DNA of 64,000 bases from a virus: positions 33,231 to 97,230 of IMG/VR virus record IMGVR_UViG_3300025616_000004, one strand, 5' to 3'. Made by a program: the position numbers and the translations under genes. Within the stretch, counting starts at the first letter, position 1. Each line of letters opens with the position of its first letter. Of this stretch, positions 8,807 through 17,256 are shown piece after piece. The notes below the pieces were generated by a model. That model made no database searches, was not told the origin of the DNA, and saw nothing but the letters and a program-made list of their open reading frames with translations.

Positions 8807-9149
8807 CCTTTAAGTCACCCCTTAGATATGTCATGAGAGTCATGGCATTCTCCTTATTTATAAGATAGTAACTCAGGATGGCATTAGTTATCATGAGACT
8901 ATCCTTTCTTTGGATAATACTCGTGAATATTTTAACAACTGTTCTTAAGTTGAACTCTATCATGTTCTTATCAGAATCCCCAAAAAGATTACTGTCATAG
9001 ACTATATCTATAAGACGATCAAACTTTCTAGGATTTAATCTATAATAGCTAGTTCCACTCTCCTTATCTAACAGTCTACCTTGAAATACATCTTCTTGTA
9101 ACAGATATTGAATGTCTTCCTCTTCTAAAATTATCTCTGGGAAAAACAT
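8796..9149 (-). CDS. Hypothetical protein, 117 aa, first gene of the early operon
   Basis: I place the start at ATG 9147-9149, which has AAGGAG at the right spacing. An in-frame extension to 9284 runs through a promoter and a terminator and is rejected. The protein is rich in acidic and hydrophobic residues (EIILEEEDIQYLLQEDVF) and has no motif I recognise. It is the first gene behind the promoter at 9181-9209 and overlaps the exonuclease start by 11 nt. Confidence 0.65.
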   Translation of the reverse strand: MFFPEIILEEEDIQYLLQEDVFQGRLLDKESGTSYYRLNPRKFDRLIDIVYDSNLFGDSDKNMIEFNLRTVVKIFTSIIQRKDSLMITNAILSYYLINKENAMTLMTYLRGDLKDGE

Positions 9150-9180
9150 AGTTATACTCCTTTTACTGTGACATAACAAT

Positions 9181-9209
9181 ATATTATCATACTTAAACCT
9201 TAAAGTCAA
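9181..9209 (-). promoter_or_regulatory. Host-type promoter P3 of the early replication operon
   Basis: TTGACT, 17 bp, TAATAT on the minus strand; TATGA precedes the -10. The predicted start is about 25 nt upstream of ATG 9149. The -35 lies just past the T-run of the terminator at 9219-9245. Confidence 0.65.
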
Positions 9210-9218
9210 TATATAGAG

Positions 9219-9245
9219 AAAAACTCCCCTCGTCAGGAGAGAGTT
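9219..9245 (-). terminator. Intrinsic terminator between promoters P2 and P3
   Basis: The minus strand forms AACTCTCTCC-tgac-GAGGGGAGTT (one mismatch, two wobbles) followed by TTTTT. It would stop transcripts started at P2 (9298-9326). Confidence 0.65.
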
Positions 9246-9291
9246 ATGTAAGTAGAGTTGACTAGGAGACAAAGTACTCGTCAATACCTAT
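9219..9291 (-). ncRNA. Candidate small RNA from promoter P2 (about 70 nt)
   Basis: A perfect consensus promoter would start near 9291 and the transcript would end at the terminator near 9219. No ORF fits. The internal inverted repeat TTGAC...GTCAA could pair. This may instead be a leader acting by attenuation. Inference from flanking signals only. Confidence 0.3.
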
Positions 9292-9297
9292 AGTATC

Positions 9298-9326
9298 ATT
9301 ATAGCATATATTAATTACTATGTCAA
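9298..9326 (-). promoter_or_regulatory. Perfect consensus sigma70 promoter P2
   Basis: TTGACA, 17 bp, TATAAT on the minus strand, with an extended TATGC before the -10. It is flanked on both sides by terminators. Confidence 0.88.
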
Positions 9327-9332
9327 TAGGAT

Positions 9333-9362
9333 AAAAAAAATCCTCCTTATTTAAGGGAGGAT
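9333..9362 (-). terminator. Intrinsic terminator between P1 and P2
   Basis: The minus strand reads ATCCTCCCTTAAATAAGGAGG and closes with AT and eight Ts. It is a textbook hairpin with a U-tract. Confidence 0.85.
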
Positions 9363-9386
9363 ACAAATGACAAATTTTTGAAACAC
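9333..9386 (-). ncRNA. Candidate very short transcript from promoter P1 (about 50 nt)
   Basis: The predicted start of P1 is near 9386 and the terminator ends near 9333, leaving about 50 nt, of which almost half is the terminator hairpin. It could be a decoy, a small RNA or an attenuated leader. Inference only. Confidence 0.25.
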
Positions 9387-9392
9387 ATTATT

Positions 9393-9421
9393 ACTATAAC
9401 ACATGTCTATTATAAAGTCAA
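9393..9421 (-). promoter_or_regulatory. Host-type sigma70 promoter P1
   Basis: TTGACT, 17 bp, TATAGT on the minus strand, directly after the terminator of the late tail operon. Confidence 0.8.
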
Positions 9422-9433
9422 TAGTCTTGCAAT

Positions 9434-9462
9434 AAAAAAAGAGCCTCATTTTCATGAAGCTC
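9434..9462 (-). terminator. Intrinsic terminator at the end of the late tail operon
   Basis: The minus strand forms GAGCTTCAT-gaaa-ATGAGGCTC followed by TTTTTTT, about 25 bp after the stop of the last tail gene (9487). Confidence 0.88.
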
Positions 9463-9486
9463 AAAGAAGGGTGTTGGAGGGAAGTT

Positions 9487-10125
9487 CTAAAAAGTAGGTG
9501 TATTGACTTCTATAAGATATAGTATGTGTGCTTCTTTCTCTGCATCAGTCATATTATAGACCCTAGCTACTAATTCATCTGGAGCTGTCAGTATTGAATT
9601 AGTTAAGTTTATTATAGTACAAGTTAGCACATCAACCGAGTTTGTTAAGAATGTATTAAGTCTTAATATCTCTTCCTCTGTTAATGGTACGAACTCTTGC
9701 ATAAGTGTATCTTTATTTAACACTTGTACATATCTTACATTAGTAGCTATAACATTCCCATCTACATCTTTTAAGTCTTTAGGTATTTTATTCTTTACAA
9801 TAAGCCATTGACCTAGGGTAGTATCCTTTAAATCAGTAGCTATGTTTATAACTTTATTATCTGCTGTATTTATAGGAATTATAAATTCTACAGCCTTATG
9901 TTCTAGTACCCTCTTTGTTAGATAGTCTATCCCTTGCTGTCTTATTGCGGGCATGTCTAAAACACTCTCTACGATCATGCCGTTCTTAAAGGCATAGTTT
10001 TTACCATTATTTGAAATCTCTACTAAATGGTAGAAATCTAAACCTTCAAATTCAGTATCTATCATTCCGAAATAGTTAGCTCCAGTTCTTTTGTCAAGTA
10101 TTCGACATGATCTATTAACATTCAT
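9487..10125 (-). CDS. Hypothetical tail-fibre-linked protein, 212 aa
   Basis: The gene starts at an ATG behind GAGGAG, 18 bp after the large tail fibre gene, and ends just before the late-operon terminator. The protein is mostly beta-rich in its first 140 residues. A helical C-terminal part contains PLTEEEILRLNTFL and MTDAEKEAHILYL. I do not recognise the family. Genes directly downstream of tail fibres often encode fibre chaperones or tip adaptors, so an accessory role is plausible but unproven. Confidence 0.55.
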   Translation of the reverse strand: MNVNRSCRILDKRTGANYFGMIDTEFEGLDFYHLVEISNNGKNYAFKNGMIVESVLDMPAIRQQGIDYLTKRVLEHKAVEFIIPINTADNKVINIATDLKDTTLGQWLIVKNKIPKDLKDVDGNVIATNVRYVQVLNKDTLMQEFVPLTEEEILRLNTFLTNSVDVLTCTIINLTNSILTAPDELVARVYNMTDAEKEAHILYLIEVNTPTF

Positions 10126-10143
10126 ATATATTTTCTCCTCTAT

Positions 10144-13100
10144 TTAATTTTTTCCCCTAGTATCAATCCAACCATAGGTATCATATTCAAAAGTAGCCCA
10201 AGTTTGCCCAGCTGTAGTCTCTTTTCTATGTATTCTAGATGCTGTATCCGTAAATATAGAAATACCACTACTATCTCTACTTCCTACATAATCTCCTCCA
10301 CCGTCTGCTCTTGGGTATATTCCTACAAAATGCTGCGGAGTATTCATAAATGTAGGTTTTACATATATAAGAGCTTCTAATCCATTCCCAGGAGCTCCTC
10401 CTACAATAGAAATGTTCATGAGGGCTTCACAACGAACTCCGTATGGAGTTCCTAGGGGTAAAAGTGTCCAAGATCCAGAAGGAGTTCCAGGAGTTCCTGA
10501 ATAATAATCGGTTCTAGGGTTTAAGTAATAAAACTTGTCCCCCCTCTGTTGAAATTTTACTATTCCACCGTATAAGTCTGTAAGAATACTTCCAACCCTT
10601 CTTTGGTATACAAAGTCTGTAGGCATTATGGGAGATACTGCGTTTTGAGAAAATAATATATCACTAGTACCGTCTAGTTTAGAGATAACATATACATGAT
10701 ACCAAGTGTTTATTGTTTTTACCCCTTCATCCAATCCGCCATTCCCAGTACCTTCTATAAAAAGGCTATCTAATGTTTTAAAAGATGAAGATAAACTTGT
10801 AAATTCGATATTAGCCGTGTCATCATCAGATCTGGCTTTACCTGCGGATATGTCTATCCCTACTCCAGAATCTACGGATAGTTGCATTACATCACCTAAG
10901 CTGAAATTCTCATAGGAGAAGCTCCCTGCGTCCCAACTCTCCCCACCATTAGTAGACCTGTATATCCTATTCGAAGAATTTCCAGCTACTAGAATATCTC
11001 CATTTGTTATTTGGGTTATGCCCGTAGCACTATCCCCTATCAGAATTCCTGTTTGCCATGGAGATACATTCCCTCCATTCCATGTTAGTCCATCGTCGGT
11101 GGACTTGTATACTTTGTGGGAAGTACTTCCCGTAACTAACAAGTTTCCGTTAGTATCCTCAGTTATTCCAAAAATACCTGCCCCAGCAGATACTAATATC
11201 CCAGTAAGCCAAGGATTTCCACTACCTCCACCGCCATTCCATGTTACTCCATTATCTGTAGACATGTATACTTTGTTAGTATGCTCTCCCGTAGCAAATA
11301 TACGTCCCGAAGATATCCCAATTGTTGACTGAACTAAATTACGTATTCCAGCTCCTGTGGATATGACAGTTCCAGTATTCCATGTAGCTCCATTATCTAT
11401 GGACTTATAGACCTTATCATTATTATGGGCTACTGCTAGTATACTTCCATTGCTTAGTTGTATTATTCCGTCTAAAAAGAATCCAGAAGCTACTACAATC
11501 CCAGTATCCCAAGTAACTCCATAGTCTGTAGACTTAAATACCCTATTTGACATTTCATTAGTTGCAAGGAGGTCTCCATTGGCTAACTGAATAACTGACA
11601 TTAGTCCTGTTCCATTGGATACTAAAGAACCACTATCCCAAGTGGATCCATTATCCTCAGACAGGTATATCCTATCAGAACTGTAACCACATACAGCTAC
11701 ATCTCCGTTGGTTAAAACATTAACTGATATTGGGCGAGGATTTACATAAGAAGAAACTCCACTACTCCAGTTGAGTCCGTTATTCCTAGACCTATATACT
11801 TTTTTAGATAATGCTCCTGTAACTACTAAATCTCCATAATCTGTCTGAATTATCCCTATAAGCCCTGCCCCACTAGCCACTAAAACTCCAGAGTCCCATG
11901 TATTCCCGTTGTCTGTAGACGTGTACACTTTATTTGAAGTATATCCGAGTACCCTTATACTTCCATTAGCTGTTTGTATGATGTCGCATATACCTGCTCC
12001 AGAATCAATTAAAGTTCCAATATCCCATGTAGCCCCGTTATCAAACGACTTGTATACTTTACCTGAGTCTTCTCCAGTAACTAGTATACTTCCGTTAGAT
12101 GTTTGGAGTATTCCTCGAATAGAGTTACTTGTAGACTTTTTAAGTAGTGTCCCTCCAGCATATAAGGCTCTATCAATAGGGTCTATCTCGAGACTATCAT
12201 CTCTAAATATGTTAGTGATATCGTTTATGCCATCATAAGTAGCACTCACTACATATTCTATTCCAGAACCTCCTTGCATCTTAACTGTGGAGTGGTCTGG
12301 TATTTGGGATGTAACATCTCCATTTATGCTAAAATTATAGCTATTCGATCCAGAAACTTGCGTGTTTGGAGTTACGGCTATTAAATTTTCTATTAAAACC
12401 CCTGAGTCCCATGTATCTCCTTTATCGATGGATTTATATACTTTATCTGTTACTCTATCAGTTACTAGAATACTTCCATTTACTAACTGAGTAATATCCC
12501 CGATACTAGAGGCATCTGTTATGAGAACTCCCGAGTCCCATGTATCTCCTTTATCGATGGATTTATATACTTTATTAGAAGTATTACCTGTTACAAGTAG
12601 CTCACTACTGGCTAGTTGTACCATGCTATCTAATCCTGATCCATATTCCACTAAAGAGCCAGAATCCCAGTTAAGTCCTTGATCGCTTGATCTATGGATA
12701 CTGTCAGATTGGTATCCTGTAGCTAATATATCTCCAGATGTTCTTACCTGTACTAAGCCTGTAACACTAGCTCCAGTCGCTATAAAAGTTCCAGCATCCC
12801 AATCAGCTCCGTTACTAGGGTATAGGGATCTAAATATTTTATTTCCATTTCCAGAGACTAGTATGTCTCCAGTTATTGTTTTGCATAACCCGTGTAAGCT
12901 AGTACCAACAGGTACGGGTATTGAAGTTCCAGGATCCCAGGTAGTTCCTAGATTTCCCACATCCGTAGATTTATATATTTTACGATCATTCCTCGCTAAA
13001 ACTAGGATAGGACCGTCTTTTGATTGAACTATGTTGGATAATGATGTAGCACTCGGTACTAGTACCCCGTCACCCCATGTTACTCCATTATCCTTAGAAG

Positions 13101-14337
13101 TATAAACTTTTTTAGTTGTATCCCCTGTAGCGAGTATGTATCCGTTAGCTAGTTGAGTTATATTCTGAAGACCCGCCCCAGTTCTTACTAAAACTCCAGG
13201 GTCCCATGTAACTCCATTATCGATGGATCTGTACACTTTATTAGATGTGAATCCTGTGGCTAGTACATCCCCGTTAGTAAGTTGAGTAATTCCCCTTAAT
13301 GAGATAACTACTGAAGGGTCTACTTTTGTACCACTTGTCCAAGTGTATCCCCTATCTGTAGATCTATATATTAACTGTGTGACGTTTCCAGTAGCTAGTA
13401 GGTCCCCATTCATTAACTGAGTTATACTATCTACTGCTGAATTACTTATTTCGGTAGGTATTGGAACTCCGAGGTCCCATGTAGCTCCATTATCAAGGGA
13501 TCTATAAGCTGTATTAGAAGTAGTACCTACAGCTATTATCTCAGTCGCTCCTGAAGAATTACTATTAGATAATGTTAATCCTGACAAGAAAGTTGGGGGT
13601 AGTTTTGCCTCAAGTATACTCCCCAATTGACCTAGATTCACAGCATGCCCGCTTAAAGTACCATCTGGAATAGTTAAATTTCCAGTCATGGTATCTCCAG
13701 CTCTATCAACTTTTGCGTCTAATTGTCCCTTATTCACAGCATGTCCACTTAAAGTACCTTCTGGAATGGTTAAATTTCCAGTCATGGTATCTCCGACTCT
13801 ATTAACTTTACCGTCTAACTGGGGTTGGATAGGTGAAGTTACTCCGTCAAGACACTGGAACTCTTCATTACTTACAGAACCGTTGCCTATGCTGGTAGCA
13901 TCCAGAGTCGACATAGGATTCAGGGTTATATTTACCTCTGTAAGGTTTCCTATCTTAATTATAAATTTTTCTTTAAATTCTATGGTGGTTCCATCGATAG
14001 GTATTGACTTATAAAATTCAGGGTGTTCCGCTACTGCGAACAGACTACCATCTTGAGTAAATATCCCAACTTCTCTTACAGTAAATCCCCCAACGTCACT
14101 TGGAATTATAGTTAGAACATCTAACCAGTTAATCATGTTTGGATCCAGAAAAACATAGTCTATTTCTTTTCTATACACTTCATGATTTAAGGCAGTCTGT
14201 ATAGGATTAGGAGGAGTCTGAAATCCGTTACTATCCCCCCAAGCAAAATACTTCAATGTTATATTGGTACCGTTTGCTAAACTATCTAAAATTAACTGAC
14301 TTCCTAACTCGGTGAGTATGGGTGTATACCTACTCAT
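10144..14337 (-). CDS. Giant tail fibre with phage collar N-terminus and about 18 Asp-box (BNR) repeats
   Basis: The protein has 1397 aa. Residues 1-140 match the phage tail-collar/fibre N-terminus (DUF3751-like: RYTPILTELGSQLILDSLANG ... VGGFTVREVGIFTQDG) that docks on the baseplate. Two short direct repeats follow (GNLTIPEGTLSGHAVNKGQL and its copy). About 18 repeats of roughly 45 residues come next, each with an Asp-box such as YKSIDNGATWD; this is the sialidase/BNR beta-propeller signature. A small beta domain shared with other virion proteins interrupts the series near residue 670. The last 200 residues are unrelated to the repeats and may be the receptor-binding tip. A host glycan-binding role is likely; sialidase activity is not implied because Asp-boxes are structural. 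Confidence 0.88.
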   Translation of the reverse strand: MSRYTPILTELGSQLILDSLANGTNITLKYFAWGDSNGFQTPPNPIQTALNHEVYRKEIDYVFLDPNMINWLDVLTIIPSDVGGFTVREVGIFTQDGSLFAVAEHPEFYKSIPIDGTTIEFKEKFIIKIGNLTEVNITLNPMSTLDATSIGNGSVSNEEFQCLDGVTSPIQPQLDGKVNRVGDTMTGNLTIPEGTLSGHAVNKGQLDAKVDRAGDTMTGNLTIPDGTLSGHAVNLGQLGSILEAKLPPTFLSGLTLSNSNSSGATEIIAVGTTSNTAYRSLDNGATWDLGVPIPTEISNSAVDSITQLMNGDLLATGNVTQLIYRSTDRGYTWTSGTKVDPSVVISLRGITQLTNGDVLATGFTSNKVYRSIDNGVTWDPGVLVRTGAGLQNITQLANGYILATGDTTKKVYTSKDNGVTWGDGVLVPSATSLSNIVQSKDGPILVLARNDRKIYKSTDVGNLGTTWDPGTSIPVPVGTSLHGLCKTITGDILVSGNGNKIFRSLYPSNGADWDAGTFIATGASVTGLVQVRTSGDILATGYQSDSIHRSSDQGLNWDSGSLVEYGSGLDSMVQLASSELLVTGNTSNKVYKSIDKGDTWDSGVLITDASSIGDITQLVNGSILVTDRVTDKVYKSIDKGDTWDSGVLIENLIAVTPNTQVSGSNSYNFSINGDVTSQIPDHSTVKMQGGSGIEYVVSATYDGINDITNIFRDDSLEIDPIDRALYAGGTLLKKSTSNSIRGILQTSNGSILVTGEDSGKVYKSFDNGATWDIGTLIDSGAGICDIIQTANGSIRVLGYTSNKVYTSTDNGNTWDSGVLVASGAGLIGIIQTDYGDLVVTGALSKKVYRSRNNGLNWSSGVSSYVNPRPISVNVLTNGDVAVCGYSSDRIYLSEDNGSTWDSGSLVSNGTGLMSVIQLANGDLLATNEMSNRVFKSTDYGVTWDTGIVVASGFFLDGIIQLSNGSILAVAHNNDKVYKSIDNGATWNTGTVISTGAGIRNLVQSTIGISSGRIFATGEHTNKVYMSTDNGVTWNGGGGSGNPWLTGILVSAGAGIFGITEDTNGNLLVTGSTSHKVYKSTDDGLTWNGGNVSPWQTGILIGDSATGITQITNGDILVAGNSSNRIYRSTNGGESWDAGSFSYENFSLGDVMQLSVDSGVGIDISAGKARSDDDTANIEFTSLSSSFKTLDSLFIEGTGNGGLDEGVKTINTWYHVYVISKLDGTSDILFSQNAVSPIMPTDFVYQRRVGSILTDLYGGIVKFQQRGDKFYYLNPRTDYYSGTPGTPSGSWTLLPLGTPYGVRCEALMNISIVGGAPGNGLEALIYVKPTFMNTPQHFVGIYPRADGGGDYVGSRDSSGISIFTDTASRIHRKETTAGQTWATFEYDTYGWIDTRGKN

Positions 14338-14378
14338 ATCTATATTCCTCCAACTTTATCTTATATTAATTACTGTAA

Positions 14379-15035
14379 TTAAGCCCAATTTTTTTGATTC
14401 CAGTTTCCCTCATTCCATATTAATGTAGATGGAATATCTGTATCTGGTTGTAGTGTTATATATACAGCCTGTTGACTCACTATAGCCCAGTTTAAGAAAA
14501 GATCATCTAATACGAATTGTATTGTTAAATTATTTAGTATGGGGTATACATAGTTCCTGGTGAAATCTATTATCTTATTTATTACTTCAAAACCCCTTAT
14601 ATCATTGGGAGAAAAACTTAATAGGTCTATATTGAATGTATGTTGTTCTCCCATAGGGGACTGCTCCCACCATTCAGATACTTCATAATCCATATTTAGA
14701 AGTCTAAATACAAATTCCATACCTTTTCTAGTTCCTTTATTCATATGAATAAAGTTTAGAAATCCTAGAAAAGTTCTTATAGAGTCCTCATCTGAGTTTA
14801 GAATCTCCGTCATGTGTTGATATCCGAATTCACTTATTATTTCATATACGTCCTCTAAAGGAATATCTTGCATGCTTCTATATTTATTCTTAACAGAGTC
14901 AAACCTAGCTGACATTTTATCAGAGTACGGATAATCAACACTTAAAAGCCAGTCTACGGAATCCGCAAACTGCTTTACAAGTTCTCTTTCCGAGAAACTT
15001 TGTGGTATCCAACGTCTTACTGAATGGTTGAACAT
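14379..15035 (-). CDS. Baseplate protein, P2 gpI-like
   Basis: The protein has 218 aa and lies between the gp6/J-like baseplate wedge gene and the tail fibre gene, the usual place of gpI-type proteins that link wedge to fibre. The N-terminal FNHSVRRWIPQSFSERELVK and FGYQHMTEILNSDEDSIRTF look like the helical part of this family. YEVSEWWEQSPMGEQHTFNI resembles the central beta region. A late-type element sits at 15073-15083. The call rests mainly on gene order and overall features. Confidence 0.65.
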   Translation of the reverse strand: MFNHSVRRWIPQSFSERELVKQFADSVDWLLSVDYPYSDKMSARFDSVKNKYRSMQDIPLEDVYEIISEFGYQHMTEILNSDEDSIRTFLGFLNFIHMNKGTRKGMEFVFRLLNMDYEVSEWWEQSPMGEQHTFNIDLLSFSPNDIRGFEVINKIIDFTRNYVYPILNNLTIQFVLDDLFLNWAIVSQQAVYITLQPDTDIPSTLIWNEGNWNQKNWA

Positions 15036-15072
15036 TCTCTAAATCCCACTACTTCTAACACCCTACATATAA

Positions 15073-15083
15073 TATAATATAAA
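15073..15083 (-). promoter_or_regulatory. Late-type promoter element TTTATATTATA
   Basis: Exact 11-bp match, 38 bp upstream of the start at 15035. Confidence 0.65.
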
Positions 15084-15085
15084 AT

Positions 15086-17194
15086 CTAAGACAGTATTAC
15101 ATTATTCTTTATTTTTATATAATTATTCCAGCCATAATTGAACAAGACTTCATTCTCATCGAAATATTTCCAAAGAATATCTCCGTCTCTAGTTAATGTA
15201 TCTTCAAGGTAGAGTTTTCCATCTATAACACTTGAAGGAATAACTTGACTAACTACCACGTCAGTATTTCCTCCCGAAAAGGTAGAACTGACTACTGTAT
15301 AATATCCATCATTTCCAGTAGACTCTTGAACTTGTATTGTATCGTTAACTAATATATGTTGTGTTTTATCCCCAGCTATTCTAAAAGTATAGTTAGGAAT
15401 GTCTACCCAGATTAATTCGTAGTATTCTATATCCTTAAATACGGGTAGTGATCCAGAAGAGGTTCCTCTAAATCCGACTACTTCATAGGAAAATTCTCCC
15501 TCTAATATAGAGTCCCCAATATTATACATAGTGCTAGGAGTCCAAGCTAAACCACTAGCTATCTTAGACTTACATACCCATATCAATCCGTTATCCTCAG
15601 TAAAGTCTTGGAGTACTGTCGTAAAACTAGGTATTATAGTACCTGAATATTTCTGAATAGCTATACATTCAAACATAAACTCTATAGACGGATCAACTAT
15701 TGAAGTACTTCTAACTAGATCCCCAAGTTTATAACTCCTCGAAGCATACCAAGTAGGTGGATTTTTTCCGTATCTCGGGATACACTGCCACACTAATCCA
15801 TTATCTACTATTAAACTTCCATCAGTATACACCCAAGAAGGTTCTAAAGTATCAGAGTTTCTAATAAAATCATAAGCCATGTACACCTTACTACCTGACA
15901 AAGGAGAAGCTATAAAATCTCCTAACCTATACTTTGTGCTATTTATCCTATTGGTAGCGTGTACGCTTATTCTAGTTCTCTTAACGTATGAAAAATCATC
16001 TATATTCTTTTCAAGAAGTTCTAAATCTATGGAAGGTCTCATGGTCTTTTCATAGGATTCAGTAATACTTGCCACGTCAGCTTCAACATCTATAATATTC
16101 ACAATACTATTTGAGTTTCTTTTTATATCAAAGTCTATCTCTAACTTGAAATGGACGGGTTCCTTTATTATAGGGATAGGAACTCCCATGGCTCTCATGT
16201 TATCTAGTTGACTCACAATGCTAGTTTCTTCGGATGAAGTCATGATAGTATAATCATTCCTTACATAACTAAGATCGACTATGGCAGGTGTGAAATCCCT
16301 ACTATTTGTATCTGAAAAGTTATATCCTAAGTTTTTGAATTCTTTTAAGTAGTCATTTCTAGCTCTTACGAGAACTTGAGTTTCATGACATAAAGGTGCT
16401 TTTATTCTTATACTGTCATTAGGTTCTGGAGTTATGTAAGATAGTACTTTATTTACGGAGGTTATAGTCCCCTTATCAATAATAAGATCGGTTATTTTAT
16501 AAGATACATTTGATAATTCTATATACTCCAGAGTTAAGATGTCGGTAGGTTTATACTTATATACACCCTCTTGGATATAAGCTACATCTACTGCCCCTAA
16601 TGGATTAGATATAGTAAGATACATGTCATTCCACAGGTCTTTAGAGTTTATGGATGACGGAATAACTATATCATTTAATTTTAATCTCACATAGTCACTG
16701 ACATTAGAAGATATAAATCTAAATATTTTTAATCCTTCTGTATCTATTGTAATACTTTCGCTCATTAAGTTGCCGAGATAGACGCTAATAGTGGAAGAAA
16801 CCCCTTTGTTAAGTTGAGTACCTTCTACCGTGACTATTTCATAGTTCTTAACAGTACCTATACTTGTATATGCAGGAATTAGTCCAGTCATATTTGGAGT
16901 TATTACTAACTGAACTACTTCATTTTTACCCCTAGATACTGAATATCCTAAGTTCTGTGCTATCCCTATTAAACTTGTACGATTCTGTGCATACGATAAA
17001 TATACTTCTCTTCTAGCCACCGTGACTAAATAGCTTATGAAACTCCCAAACGTAGAAAGAAGTCTAATAAATATGCTACCTGTTGAGCTGGCATAGAAAT
17101 CTTTCCACTTACCACTATCCGTCTGTGAGTTGAAGTAATTTGTTAAACTTAACTGTACTTGGCTAAATGATAAACTATCTAATTTTAAAGCCAT
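15086..17194 (-). CDS. Baseplate wedge protein, gp6/J-like, with carbohydrate-binding-like modules
   Basis: The protein has 702 aa. The first 400 residues fit the J/gp6 wedge family (DFYASSTGSIFIRLLSTFGS, VTVARREVYLSYAQNRTSL, GYSVSRGKNEVVQLVI). Residues from about 430 to 600 hold repeated modules of the chitin-binding (CBM5/12) type: WYASRSYKLGDLVRS, YSGTIIPSF, WTPSTMYNIGDSI and GTSSGSLPVF. A small beta domain follows near residue 640 (GNDGYYTVVSSTF) that recurs in the sheath and two other virion proteins. The basic wedge function is to hold the tail fibres and drive contraction. The added modules may bind host cell-wall glycans early in adsorption. Confidence 0.82.
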   Translation of the reverse strand: MALKLDSLSFSQVQLSLTNYFNSQTDSGKWKDFYASSTGSIFIRLLSTFGSFISYLVTVARREVYLSYAQNRTSLIGIAQNLGYSVSRGKNEVVQLVITPNMTGLIPAYTSIGTVKNYEIVTVEGTQLNKGVSSTISVYLGNLMSESITIDTEGLKIFRFISSNVSDYVRLKLNDIVIPSSINSKDLWNDMYLTISNPLGAVDVAYIQEGVYKYKPTDILTLEYIELSNVSYKITDLIIDKGTITSVNKVLSYITPEPNDSIRIKAPLCHETQVLVRARNDYLKEFKNLGYNFSDTNSRDFTPAIVDLSYVRNDYTIMTSSEETSIVSQLDNMRAMGVPIPIIKEPVHFKLEIDFDIKRNSNSIVNIIDVEADVASITESYEKTMRPSIDLELLEKNIDDFSYVKRTRISVHATNRINSTKYRLGDFIASPLSGSKVYMAYDFIRNSDTLEPSWVYTDGSLIVDNGLVWQCIPRYGKNPPTWYASRSYKLGDLVRSTSIVDPSIEFMFECIAIQKYSGTIIPSFTTVLQDFTEDNGLIWVCKSKIASGLAWTPSTMYNIGDSILEGEFSYEVVGFRGTSSGSLPVFKDIEYYELIWVDIPNYTFRIAGDKTQHILVNDTIQVQESTGNDGYYTVVSSTFSGGNTDVVVSQVIPSSVIDGKLYLEDTLTRDGDILWKYFDENEVLFNYGWNNYIKIKNNVILS

Positions 17195-17230
17195 TATAAA
17201 ACACCCTATATATTCTACATTCTACCTATA

Positions 17231-17241
17231 TAGAATATAAA
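17231..17241 (-). promoter_or_regulatory. Late-type promoter element, variant TTTATATTCTA
   Basis: One base off the 11-bp consensus, 36 bp upstream of the start at 17194. Confidence 0.5.
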
Positions 17242-17256
17242 ATAAGTGTTTAGCAA

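Noticed and set aside
9150-9284. N-terminal extension of the 117-aa early protein
   Set aside because: It would cover a promoter and a terminator; the internal ATG at 9149 has an ideal AAGGAG.
10144-14337. CRISPR-like array
   Set aside because: The repeated DNA is in frame and encodes Asp-box protein repeats; units are about 135 nt and diverged.
10144-14337. Sialidase activity for the tail fibre
   Set aside because: Asp-boxes are structural; I saw no arginine triad or FRIP motif.
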